The position numbers and the translations under genes were made by a program. Of a stretch of DNA of 64,000 bases, positions 24,201 to 34,856 are shown in pieces. The stretch covers positions 9,982,001-10,046,000 of the forward strand of contig JBANAY010000004.1 of NCBI GenBank assembly GCA_037952775.1, given 5' to 3'. The notes below the pieces were generated by a model. It did no database searches. It worked only from the letters and a program-made list of their open reading frames with translations, and was not told the origin of the DNA. Origin of the DNA: Clonostachys chloroleuca. Taxonomy: Eukaryota; Ascomycota; Sordariomycetes; Hypocreales; Bionectriaceae. How positions within the stretch are numbered: position 1 is the first letter of the stretch; every line of letters starts with the position of its first letter.

Positions 24201-24611
24201 AAGTCATCAGTTCATTTTGCTACCTTTCTGGCTCGGCCCGTTGATACCGGTTGCTTCCTGCTGCTTTTTACCATACAATTGATTCATCCTTGCCATATTT
24301 CCGCGCCATTTATTCCGATCGAAACGCCTCCCAAGGAAATAACATAAGAAAACAGATCGTCCTCAAAGACGAAGGGAGTATCATATCCAAAGAGCTGGCC
24401 AGAAAATGTTAAAAGGGAAAAGGTAGCTGAGGGAAGATAATTATGAAAAGGAAAACAAAAGAAGAAAAGAGAAACCATGGGGAAAAGAGGGTGATACCCG
24501 AAAGCTGCCCAGGCCCCAGTCCATCACAAATGGGGCAGCCTGGCACTTGGTACAAGAATCGAGTGGAACATGCGACAAAGCCATTGAACACAAGGTCAAC
24601 AAACCTCTTCA
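21288..24611. other. Convergent intergenic region, no supported gene
   Basis: Both flanking genes end here. Around 23370-23480 there is a promoter-like stretch (CTACATATACCC, then an A/C-rich stretch), followed by an 89-codon open frame at 23529-23798 with three cysteines but no signal peptide. I consider it too weak to call. The last 300 bases before 24612 are A-rich on the plus strand and probably include the 3' UTR of the phosphotransferase gene. Confidence 0.45.
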
Positions 24612-26213
24612 CTAATGCCAGGCATCATGTGGATCATGATGTCCGTTTGACCCGCTTGGCTCGCCCGGCTCATCCATTGGAACATCGTCGTCCTCCACCT
24701 CGTCATTCTCGGCCGGCAAATACTTGATAAAAGACACAGCTGTCGACACGGTGCCGGAGATTCTGCCGCGAAACTCCTCCCATTCTTCGCGCTCAGGGAT
24801 GAAGCCTCTCTCCTCGAGAGTTGTCGAGAGTCTGCGTTGCCATTCGGTGACGTCGGGCACGCCAGGGCCTGCGTCCAACAAAAACTCGTCTGCAATCTGA
24901 GGCTTGGTGCTGATCCAGCATCTTGGGAAGTAGCCCGCGCGCTCCCAGTCTAGAATACCGGTTACGCGGCCATCGGGCGTGACGAAGATATTTGTTGGTT
25001 CCAGCTCCGGGTGATAAAGGTAGAAGACTCGACCAATCTGAAAGGGATCGAAGTATTCTTGGCCGTTCCATTCGTCGATGCGGGGAAGTGAGATGGGTTT
25101 CCAAGATGGGATGCTGACGGGGCGTTCGGGACAGAGGTAATGGTCACGACAGCCGTTCAAGGGATCCGCAGCGCTGCCCATGTAGGTGGCGCTGTGCTTG
25201 GCCATGATCTCGCAAGCGTCGGCGATCTGGTTGGCGACATGTTGACGAAGCTCAGGCGTCAGTGAGGGCCAGGCGTGTAGAAGCATCTGGCCGGCCAAAG
25301 GTCTGAGAATTATGAAGGACCTTGACATGGTCTTGTCGACCCAGTGAGCGATGACTTGCGGGACAGGCACACCTGCGCACGTCTCATGAATGATCTTGAG
25401 CGTGTCCGACTCGGGATCCAAGCCATCGCTCCAAGCTTTGACTTTAACATACATGCCACCGAGCTTCCAGATGGCTCCGGACGTTCCAGATCTGTGGTAC
25501 GGCGGTGCGTAGCGGCCGGTTCCGAAATACCTAGTGTCGGATTTTCTTCCTCTGCGCAGGTACCACAGGATTCCCTCTTCATCTCTCCAGCTGGTGACGG
25601 CAGCGCCGTTGACAGGTCCAGTACCTACCCTCTCACAGATGATGAGGTCGCCCAGCTTCCAAGCGTTAGGCGCCACCTGAACGACAGAATCGCAGATGGA
25701 CGTGCCTGGCATCTCACTAAAGCCCAAGGGAGCAAACGCGAGTCAGCTTAAAAAAGCAAAAAAGGTGAAAGGAGAAGAAGGGCCACATGGTGACAGCAGA
25801 AAATGAAGACGCGCTGATGAAAGACCAAAGAACGGAAGGGGAACAGAGCAACATATCAGGCAAAGCCCACTTTTGAGAAAGCGAGGGTGCTACTTGAGAA
25901 AGAAGCTCTACAACATCACGAATGATTGTGTAATGGATGACCCCGTTTGAGAAAGGTCGAGGTTTGCGCAAAGACTGGACGGGACGAAAGACTGAAAACT
26001 TGGTGATGCGTGGGGTGGATGCGGGCCAGATGAAGCACGCCGAGGCATGATGACACCGCGACAGAGCTTAATGAGATGAGATGAGAACGGAAGGGCGAAT
26101 TGGACGACAATGATGGGGTTGACGATGAATGCACTGGACAGTGACGGGCTCACTCACGTTGGGGTGCCCTTGATGCGGGCAGGCGGCCCTTTGTATCGCG
26201 TCTCGATGATCAT
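24612..26213 (-). CDS. APH-like phosphotransferase family protein, two exons (386 aa)
   Basis: Exon 1 is 26213-26158 (MIIETRYKGPPARIKGTP plus two bases) and exon 2 is 25716-24612. The intron (26157-25717, 441 nt) starts GTGAGT and ends TTTAG, and joining restores GTPTEMPGTSICDSV. Aminoglycoside-phosphotransferase-like fungal kinases share the order seen here: an N-lobe with YVKVKAW, then FIILRPLAG, then the Brenner-type loop HPELEPTNIFV, then the metal-binding segment GILDWERAGYFPR. In the loop the usual HGD reads HPE, so the catalytic Asp is replaced by Glu; the DWE motif is intact. The C-terminus is acidic and then His/Asp-rich. The substrate cannot be inferred, and such proteins in fungi are rarely drug-resistance enzymes. 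The intron is much longer than others in the window. An alternative is a start at the internal ATG near 25712, without exon 1. Confidence 0.8.
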
Positions 26214-26321
26214 GGTGAGATGAGAAGTGATGGCGTTGATGGTGGTGTTCTTGGTTGGAGTGGATGAAGCTTGAGCACCAGAGGGGTAAAAGTGGTCGTT
26301 CTGAGGCGGCCCCGCTCTGTG

Positions 26322-26328
26322 TTATATA
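26322..26328 (-). promoter_or_regulatory. TATA box of the APH-like gene
   Basis: TATATAA on the minus strand lies about 110 bases upstream of the ATG at 26213. It is followed by an A/C-rich leader. This is the clearest core promoter element in the window. Confidence 0.5.
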
Positions 26329-26922
26329 GCTGGAGGCTGGCTGGCTCTTGGACTTGGACCTGGCTCTTGTTCCCCTTCCCCCTCTCCTGTCCCTGTCTGG
26401 TTTGGTCAGGTCCTTGCCAACAAGCTGCAGACGGCGGAACGATCATCCGCCGCCCGGCCCTGGCCAGTGCTGATGCGGCGGGTACGCCCAGTGCCTCCAG
26501 GGACTGTTTGGGCCAGGATGTCACCCACACTACGCACCAAGGTACCCTCACTGGCACACACCCTCCGGTCGGGCTGACCAACACAACTGGACGGAACACG
26601 CCTATCACACACGCCCGCCGCCATGGCCTCCTAGAGCGTGATGTGCAAATCAATCCCCCAACAAACCACCCGCCAGCGAATCGCGCCAGCATCCGGACGC
26701 CATGTCTCAATGCACACACGACGCCAGCTGCGAAATGCCACCGACATGCTCCGATCATGCCTGGATGCTACTCCCCATGACGACGAGATGATTGTGCCAG
26801 GTGTGCTCCAGCTCGAGACGGTGCGTGCATCTGCCATGGCACTGCATATGCAGACGTCCAATCAGCCCAGCCTGCAATTACATGTAACTCGATGTACACA
26901 GCAACGACAGCCGACCAGCCAG

Positions 26923-26959
26923 GCATCCATCCATCCCTCCATCCCTCCATCCCTCCATC
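26923..26959. repeat. CCATC/CCTCCAT microsatellite
   Basis: A run of CCATCCAT followed by repeated CCATCCCT units is visible on the plus strand in non-coding sequence upstream of the APH-like gene. Confidence 0.8.
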
Positions 26960-29900
26960 ACGGTCGGACATCGCTCGTTCGCTCGCATCACAATGCATGC
27001 ACCGCGACAATGTCCATGGAGGCTGCCACCGCTCTCTGGCAATGCCACTCACCCCCGCCATCAATTTCAGCGACCAGCCGTACGTCACACGCAACGGGGC
27101 CGGCCGTGATTTGTTGCTTTCAAAACACGGCTAATTTCACTGCAACTGCCACTGCAGCCGGCTCATAAAAAAAAGCGAGATGAGGTGCACACCGAGCGTC
27201 ATAGAGACACATGACACGGCCCGGTCAAGGCCAGGCAGGCTTCCGTGTGGTTGCACATTCCAAAAAGAAACGACCATTCAATAATTCACCATGCAATAAT
27301 TAAGGCTCCCAACCAGCTTTCAGACTGTGATCGGAGCAGCGGGGTGGGGAACGGGGGGACGGCTGGCATCCATGACCCTGATCGCCTTCACTCAAATTCA
27401 TCTTGTGCTGACCGCAGGGAACTTTCCGGACTCAAACACGGGTGGTCCCATAATCGACCGTGGCCAAGTTTCTCATATCACCAGTCTCACATCGATCTCT
27501 CTTGTCCCTTGCCATCACAACGCTGGTGTCAAGTTCGGGCACGGTGATACCTCAATCTAGCTTACAGCTCTCCTTTTTCCCCGGGATAAGCTTGCCGTCA
27601 CATCCGAACCAAACCAGAGCTTCCATTTCCCAAACTGTCAGCTGCCCCCAGCCCGTCAGACGGGAAGCTGCGTCTCAGCTGGGTTGGCCAACCCTTTCGC
27701 GTGAAGCAAATGTTGTTCATCACCTGCATTGGTAGTACCAATTTGTACTGCTAGTTTCGTCTGTGCCGCCGCCATCAAGACGCCCCTCGCCGCCAAGTGC
27801 GTCCGGATGTCGAACCGGTTTTTTACATGGTTTGCGTGTAAGCTACGTACGTGGATGTGCCCAACGCAGCTTAGGTTCTCCCTTTCAAATGACCTGCAGC
27901 ATGTCGTGTGTACATGGATGGGGCCATCTTAAAGCCGGATTCAAATGGTCCTGCATGTTTTATGTTGGTTCCCTCTCCTTTTCTTCGCTACAACATAATC
28001 ATGCAGCAGCCTGCTTTGGCCCAGGCCAGAACCAATATCGCCACCGCATCTTGGGCTTGCTGCGGCTGTCGGCTGCAAGCTATCTTTCGCAAGGGTCGAC
28101 CATCGAATCGAAATCAACCTTCGGTATCGCCCCCCATGTTTTTCACCTAATGCAAGGAGTCGTTCTCGTGTAAAAATAAGTACTTCTCTCTCATGATACC
28201 AGCCTAACTCGGGTTGCACAACGGAGCGGGGGCGCCCGCAGAAGGAGGAGACACACGCACGCAAGCACACCAGACACACATCCAGGATGGCACGTTATTG
28301 GTCAGGGAAGAAAGAGTGGGTGTGGTCAAGGAGAGACTAATGAATCCATCCCTCCACCACGACTCCTCAGATCGAGCTGAGGAGCTCACTAGAGTTGATA
28401 CGCACTGCCGTAGGAGCTAGCGCTTTCAGATAAGATCCAGAAAGAAGGAAGTGACCGGCGAGATGGGATCTTCGACTACAGTATCGCCATGGCTACATCA
28501 TGACATGCTACTGTACTGTAGGCAGACATGGGAAGAAGCAGAAAGATACAAGAGATCACCCGATCAGCAGCCATGAGCGAGCTGAGTGGCCTGCACACTT
28601 TCTTCTTTTCCAGCTAACCTCGCTTCGTCACCTTTTGCAGAAAGGCGCCAGCCTCAATGTTTCATCGAGACCTTGTCCTCCTCCCTTTGTGCCCGATCGG
28701 CGTCTAGACTCTCATGCGATGTGATAGGTATGCAAAATAGCACGGCGGTGGTGAAGGCATTTGCCTGTCATCCTGCATGCCGGCGGTTGGGGAAAACCTG
28801 GGGGCGTGCAGACTTACCAATCTCATCAGGCTGGAACTCTGATGAAGGGGGAGGGGGTGGTGGATGCCCGCGGGCGCAGCCGGTCGGGGCGGGTAAGCAG
28901 ATCTCTGATACGGTGGAGTGGCCAGCATCCCTAGACTTCAATGCAGGAGGGGTTCGGTCATCCAGAGCGCCTAAGCAAGCAGGCAGGCCTAACGGTTGCC
29001 CCTGGACTCTCGGTTGGGTGCTTGGGCTGGCTAGCGAGTTGCTAAACCCTCCGATCCTAGGCCCCCCCGTCGACAGGGCTCTTGGTCCTTCTCAGCACAT
29101 TACGCAGCGGTCAACCATCATTGTACTGCTCCGTACAAGCCTACGTAATTCGCAGATGGCACACCCGCTTCCGGGTGACCTTTGCTGGCGGGCGTGCTAG
29201 ATTAGTTTGATTATGGCATGACTGCAACAGAGACATACATGAAGCGCGCGGTGGCAGTGTTCCATTCGACTGAGACGGGGTGTGGCAACCAAACCAGGTT
29301 CTCCTATCCAGTACCTACTGAGACCGACTCTGGTTGCCCTGCCTGGGTGATGGAGCAGTCCGTCCATGGTGGTAGCCAGCAACAATGGCACCTGGAATGT
29401 TTCACAGTGATTGGTGGGGGATGGGGAACGGCTTCCGGTGGGGCCCAAAGACGGAAGATGATCAGCGCTTAGGCAGCACGCAAAGCTCTGGGCTGTCTTA
29501 CGTACTCTCCTGGAAGATTTGAGGGATGCAGTTCCTTCACAGCGGCAGATGCATACGATGTATGGAATGTGCATCTATGAACGGCGAATCGCGACCGCTA
29601 TTTATGGCCTATCTAATTCTGGAGCCACGGCGGGTAGGGGCCCTTGTCTCAATCAGTGCCACGCCTTTGCTTGACCGACGGGAGCTTCTTCGTCAACACG
29701 ACCATCAACCGACACCCAGTAGCCATGCTCCCGCTCAGTAGCATTGGGCTGGAATTCCTGTTATTCCAACGCCCGTTGCATCAGCCAGCCACATATTTCT
29801 TTCAGGAAAATTTCACCGGGCGATCGCCGTGAAGAGAATCGTCTCCCCCTCTTGAAACCCATTCTTAACGGTAGATGCCGCCTTGATCAAGCTCCTTGAC

Positions 29901-30524
29901 CGGGCGCCTGCAGGCATGGCCGGCTATAACGAGAACACACCGGTCAGCTCCGTGCGGCTTTATGCGATCGATCGTCGCGGCAGTAGCGTACTGGGCCTAG
30001 TCCGCAGCAACCATGTGCAAATTCAAGCGGTGCCGTCTTACGAAAAGACTGTGCCAGAGGAGGGCAACTAAGCATTGCCTCCTTGGACTTCTCGACGTGA
30101 ACAGCTTCAGGGCTCTGGTCGTGTATTGGACGGATAGTAAGCTTAAGATAACTTTGTATTAATCTACTCAGTATCAAATGGAGGAGGGCATTGGCTATGT
30201 CATATTTCTCAATACCCCTGTACTCTCGACAGCATTTTGGCGTTTTCAGGTTTCCCTTTGGCTCTGACGAAGGCCACGCCACTACATGGGAAGACCTGGT
30301 CTGGGCTCGAGGGGACATCCAGACAGCCCTTTCTTCCCCCCTCTCCTTTCTTTCATCTTTCTGTCATTTCTTTTTCAGAACTCGGGCAACGCTGATTTGT
30401 GTAAGGTGGAATGGCCTGGCCAGTTTGGAATGGTGTGCACAAAGATATGTTCCCAGCTGGCGTCCGCTGTACTATGTACGGTCTTCAATGCGTTCCATGA
30501 CGCCTAGATTTTCCATCATGGGGT

Positions 30525-30843
30525 CCAGGACACGGGCAAAACAAGTACCAGACCAAGTACCAGACCAAGAATCTTCTCCCCAAGCTGCCGTCGAATGTCT
30601 ACCTGAAGGCGACCTCGCTGTACGCAGCCAAGCCCTTGGCCATCATCCAAGACAACCCCTCCTGCAAGCCGTTTCCCAAAGTGCTCGAAGTATTTTTCCT
30701 CGAGCACGACTTAGACAGGTGCACTGTGTACGGATACCGCCTTTTTCGACACGCCTGAAAGTGCCATTATCGACAAATCATTTTTCTGGCAAGAGCATGA
30801 AGTTCCTCCCAAAGCGTCTCAGATAGCTACCTTCGGGTATGAG
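30525..30843 (+). pseudogene. Frameshifted coding relic, family not recognised
   Basis: One frame reads LPKLPSNVYLKATSLYAAK and continues to VFFLEHDLDRCTVYG, with strong preference for G or C at third codon positions, then reaches TGA at 30756. A second frame, shifted by one base at about 30731-30733, continues sensibly as DTAFFDTPESAIIDK and SFFWQEHEVPPKASQIATFG. The pair reads as one broken coding segment. The upstream end is blurred by a 12-bp tandem duplication (ACCAAGTACCAG-like) at about 30543-30570. I do not recognise the protein. A sequencing error or a missed short intron could produce the same picture. Confidence 0.4.
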
Positions 30844-32720
30844 ATGGCCTCCGCGTCCCGGAATTCCCCACATGAGAGGAGCAGAGCCGGGGTATGTCTA
30901 CACCCAGGCGTGGCATGGTTAATGTTTCCGTAGCACTGTCAACTGCTGACCTGTGCACCTCGAGTGACATGTCAGAAAGGCCGTCGTCAGTACCACTGCA
31001 ATAAAGCGCCCTGAGCGCAAGCCACCGGAAGCTGCCTTGACTCATCGAGTGGTGTGCGTAATAATCGAATCACACACGACCGGTCGGTGCCCAGCATTAT
31101 TTACATGGTACAGACGAGTGCCAGAGTGTACGTGCCTCTCCTTGCCTATCCCAGCTCAGGTGGCAGGGACTCCAGCCCAGGTTGGGTATGACAGAGGTGA
31201 AGGAAATCGGTGGGCAGGGGTGTCTTGTGAGGAGTCAAGTTGGTGGGTGGGCGATTGGTTTGGGCTACGGGTGATTGGCCAGAGGCGGGCAGGGACAAAT
31301 AAGCGACGGAGAGATGGACTAACGACCCTCACAACAAGGCTCGACACCGACAATTATTGACAGCCTCCACCGACACTACCGGCTGCAGTAGTACGCGCCC
31401 TCCATGGCTGCACGAGCTGCAGCATGAGGCATCTAGAAACGCCATCCATCACGAGCAACGGGGCCAGTAGTAGCAACGGCTGGTGCTGACCACGCCAAGG
31501 CGGGTCCTCCACCTGCTCCACTGGTCGCCAAGATGCGGTCCGTGATGGATTCTGAATTGCGATAATGCCCCAATCCAATGTGAGTTCTCAATTCTGTAGC
31601 ACAGTGAATGTATGTACATCGCTCAGGTAGGTCGGGTGCGGGAGGTCCGATGGATACCAATGTACGTCGTCGACTCAATTGGACAAGGAGGAGGGTGGCT
31701 GCAGCCTGGAACTGCACATTCCGCCCTACTCCCTCGTCTTGTCTCCTCATGCTCCTTGACCGACCTGAACTCGACGTTCTTTTCTCTTCTTCCCCCCAGT
31801 TGGCAACTTTCCCGAGCCGAGAGGCTTACTTCACGGAGTGTGATTGTTCCGACCCGCGGGGAGATCCAGCGACCCTTGGTGCTGCATAACATCCTACCTT
31901 ATTACCCCCGTCCTCCCCCTGCTTGGTGTAGTCTACCCTGATCTGATGCCCATCTTCTCCTCCTCCTCTACCACCTACCCTAGCCTATCCTGTCCCTTTC
32001 TCTAACGGTTGTTGGGACCAACCGGCCTCTGACCAAACCTAATCTTGCAAAGCCTCCTCCCGCCTTAGACGGAGTGAGCTAGCTCGCCGCAGTCTCAGGA
32101 GCCAGAATCACAGCTTGTGAGTCGATGATCTGTACCTGCGTCTGCTCTCTCTAACTGGCCCTAGCCAGCCATTCACCGTCAACACACGCCAGGGGTACAC
32201 CGGCACCCTGTGAAGCACCCTGACCAGGCCCTGTTGGGCTGCTGATGAGACCAGCCAACAGCATCTGCTAAGTTGGCCAAGTGCAATAATCCGGCCTAGG
32301 GCTAGGAGCTAATACCTTTCTGCGATCTACGCCCCCTGTCACGTATTGCCATCATCCCATCTTCAAAGCCGCCAGTGCCTAGTGCCCTCAAGCTAGCAGT
32401 CTTCACGTAGAATTGGCAATTACAGTCGCATCGCTCTCGGGAACGGTGGGGCCGCAACCGAAGAGGAACGAACCAGACGTGACGAGCACACACACATCAC
32501 ACGAACAGTCACACACACAGACACACACAACCCCAATTGCCCTATTGCTTAGCTACTACGGCGGTCAGTTCCCACCTGTTTCTTGTTTGCCCCCTGTCTA
32601 ACTGTTTGAATCATGAACTTTGGGCTGACGATCATGCTACGTAGCGCCGAAAGTCTCCCACCCTAATTGCCTTCTCGTCGTAATTTCAGGAGCACTCTAC
32701 TCTGACAAGCCCTGCATAAG
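30844..32720. other. Upstream region of the F-box/ankyrin gene
   Basis: No gene is supported. The second half is CT-rich, with a CA-rich microsatellite, and probably contains the promoter and the 5' UTR of the gene starting at 32721. A TTTCAG 36 bases before that ATG could be the acceptor of a 5'-UTR intron. Confidence 0.4.
32487..32530. repeat. CA-rich microsatellite
   Basis: Interrupted runs of CACACA lie about 200 bases upstream of the F-box/ankyrin start codon. Confidence 0.8.
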
Positions 32721-34856
32721 ATGGCGCAGGCGCAGACAACGGAGCTGAAGCAGAGTCGCACATGTGTGGAGGTCGATGATGAGGTGGTGGAGATGGACAT
32801 TGTCCAAGACGACGAGGAAGATAATGCTCCCACTTCCGGGAGCATATTCGACAGGGTGCCCCCTGAAATCATTATCCACATCGCCGAGGTGTCCACCTGG
32901 AATGAGCAGCCCTCTGACTGGCAGCACCCGGCTGGCTACGCACGACATCATGCAACGCTAGCCCGCGTGAACACTCGTTTCCACAGCATACTTGAACCGG
33001 AGCTGTACAAGCGCAATAGGAAGTATGACGGGCCCATCCAATCATGTGTTAGATGGGCTGCCGAATTTGGCAACCTCGCGACGATGGAGAAAGCCTGGCA
33101 ATACGGCTGCGACATCGACCAGCAGAATGAGAGGGCCAACGATGCCATGGAAGTCAACGCCCTCCACTGCGCCCTCCACAATGGACACAGCCATGTGGTC
33201 GCATTCCTCCTTGAGCATGGAGCCAACGTTCATGGACCCTCCAGTCCTACGCTCTGTGTAAAGTGCGACGTAGACTGGAAGTTGTATCATCACATGTCTA
33301 CAGACACTCTGGAGCCAGTCTATCCGCTGCATACGGCCCTTGTCCACGGCAAGCGTCAAGATGCCCGCCGCCTTGTGGAGCACGGAGCATACCTAGTTGC
33401 CAAAAATGTTTCGGCAATATTCGGTCTCTTCAGAAGCGGCCACATCGACCTCGTCCGGCAGTACCTGCTGGACAGGACTGACCCGGTGTCGCAAGATGCC
33501 CAGCTCCTCTTTGCTGCGGCGACCAAGGATCTGCCACTTTTGACCCGCCTTCTCGACAGGCCCGGGGTCAGTCTTGCCAGGGCCACCAATACGGCCCAAG
33601 AGAATGCCCTCCACCTGGCTGTCGGCTCGCCCGGACCCCAAGGAGCCAGTGTTGAGGATGCGGTAGACACTGTAGAGTTTCTCTGCCAGCACCCGGACAT
33701 TAATGTGTCTGCTGTAGACGGCTTCGGGCGCACAGCCTTTCTTCAAGCTGTTCAATATGGCGTGGTGCCCGTGGTCGAAATGCTACTCCGCCACCCTGCC
33801 GTCGATGGACATGAGCTGGACTACTACGGTCTAAATTGTCTACACCTAGCTGCCTCTACTAGCAACCTAGGAATGGTCAAGTTGCTTGTAGAGCAAGCCG
33901 ACGTAGACATCAAAGCCATTGGTCTCGGCGACGAGTCCGTCCTCCACCTAGCCTGCCAGAGACCAGGGCGCAAAGAGTCCGTCGAGGTGCTTCGGTACCT
34001 GCTCTCTGTCGGGGCGCCGCTCTACCCCGACGGGGTTGAGAAGCCTGATCTGTTGCTTCGTTGTCTCCAGATGATGAACTTGGAGCAAGCTATTGTCCTC
34101 CTGCAAGCTGGCATGACGATCTCGGCCGAGATTCTTAACAACACAATCATCTGCGACTCTAAGGGCTTCACGCTGCTCCAGGGCATACTGGGGCAAAAAC
34201 GCCCAGGTCAAGTTGAGTTGTTGTCATATCTCATCGACATGGGCATTGACGTTAATGCACGCGGGGTCGGTCTTGACAACCCATACAACATCGACCATCC
34301 CAGGTTCGATGACTTGCCCCTAGTTTATGCCGCCGTGGGCGCCAAAAGCATCGATTGCATGAGACTGCTCATATCGGCGGGTGCCAAGGCGACCATGGCT
34401 CCCGACCCGATAATGCTATGGAGGTACTGTTGCATGAGGTGGAAGACCAAGGTCGTGACCAATAAATCTGTCGCGCGCCAGGCCGAAATCCTCACCACGC
34501 TCGTCCGGATGGGCTACCCCATCGGCCAATGCGACCCGTCTGCACTAGGCTGGGCCTGCCATGCGGCCATCTACGGATCCCATAAGCTTCTTGAACTCCT
34601 CCTGGAGCTAGCCGAGCCTAGAGCAATCCACCCGAACTACATGTGCGATCTCGTCTCCATGTACACTCATTTCAAGGGTCCCAACGTAGCCCAGGCGCAG
34701 GAGGTAGCCACCACACTGCGCGCTGCCTATCAGCGGCTCTTCGGGTATGCACCTCACCACGGCGCAGTCACCACGGAGCTGGATGGCACCCCAGAGGAGC
34801 AATCTGAGGTCATTGCCGGTGCTGTCACTCTCTGTGACCTATGTGGTCGTATCTGA
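32721..34856 (+). CDS. F-box and ankyrin-repeat protein (711 aa)
   Basis: This is a single long intronless frame. The first 40 residues are acidic. Residues 41-98 form an F-box-like motif beginning SIFDRVPPEIIIHIAE and ending in LEPELYKRN. It is widened by an insertion (the EQPSDWQHP region) that is common in fungal ankyrin/F-box proteins. From about residue 108 to 600 there are about ten ankyrin-type units, the clearest being NALHCALHNGHSHVVAFLLE, YPLHTALVHGKRQDARRLVE, GRTAFLQAVQYGVVPVVEML, NCLHLAASTSNLGMVKLLVE and LVYAAVGAKSIDCMRLLISA. Several others are diverged. F-box proteins are substrate adaptors of SCF ubiquitin ligases, and the ankyrin array would bind the target; the target is unknown. 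The C-terminus ends LCDLCGRI. The start is the first ATG and fits the CT-rich leader upstream. Confidence 0.9.
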   Translation: MAQAQTTELKQSRTCVEVDDEVVEMDIVQDDEEDNAPTSGSIFDRVPPEIIIHIAEVSTWNEQPSDWQHPAGYARHHATLARVNTRFHSILEPELYKRNRKYDGPIQSCVRWAAEFGNLATMEKAWQYGCDIDQQNERANDAMEVNALHCALHNGHSHVVAFLLEHGANVHGPSSPTLCVKCDVDWKLYHHMSTDTLEPVYPLHTALVHGKRQDARRLVEHGAYLVAKNVSAIFGLFRSGHIDLVRQYLLDRTDPVSQDAQLLFAAATKDLPLLTRLLDRPGVSLARATNTAQENALHLAVGSPGPQGASVEDAVDTVEFLCQHPDINVSAVDGFGRTAFLQAVQYGVVPVVEMLLRHPAVDGHELDYYGLNCLHLAASTSNLGMVKLLVEQADVDIKAIGLGDESVLHLACQRPGRKESVEVLRYLLSVGAPLYPDGVEKPDLLLRCLQMMNLEQAIVLLQAGMTISAEILNNTIICDSKGFTLLQGILGQKRPGQVELLSYLIDMGIDVNARGVGLDNPYNIDHPRFDDLPLVYAAVGAKSIDCMRLLISAGAKATMAPDPIMLWRYCCMRWKTKVVTNKSVARQAEILTTLVRMGYPIGQCDPSALGWACHAAIYGSHKLLELLLELAEPRAIHPNYMCDLVSMYTHFKGPNVAQAQEVATTLRAAYQRLFGYAPHHGAVTTELDGTPEEQSEVIAGAVTLCDLCGRI

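Larger units (their letters stand above)
26214..30524. other. Gene-poor region upstream of the APH-like gene
   Basis: The first few hundred bases hold the promoter of the minus-strand APH-like gene. Beyond that I see a CCATCCCT microsatellite and short overlapping open frames. The longest (28586-29200, +, 204 codons; 26271-26780, +, 169 codons) have no domain and irregular composition. No RNA gene or transposon was recognised. Confidence 0.45.

Noticed and set aside
28586..29200. 204-codon plus-strand frame
   Set aside because: Irregular composition, no domain, and other frames are open to a similar extent.
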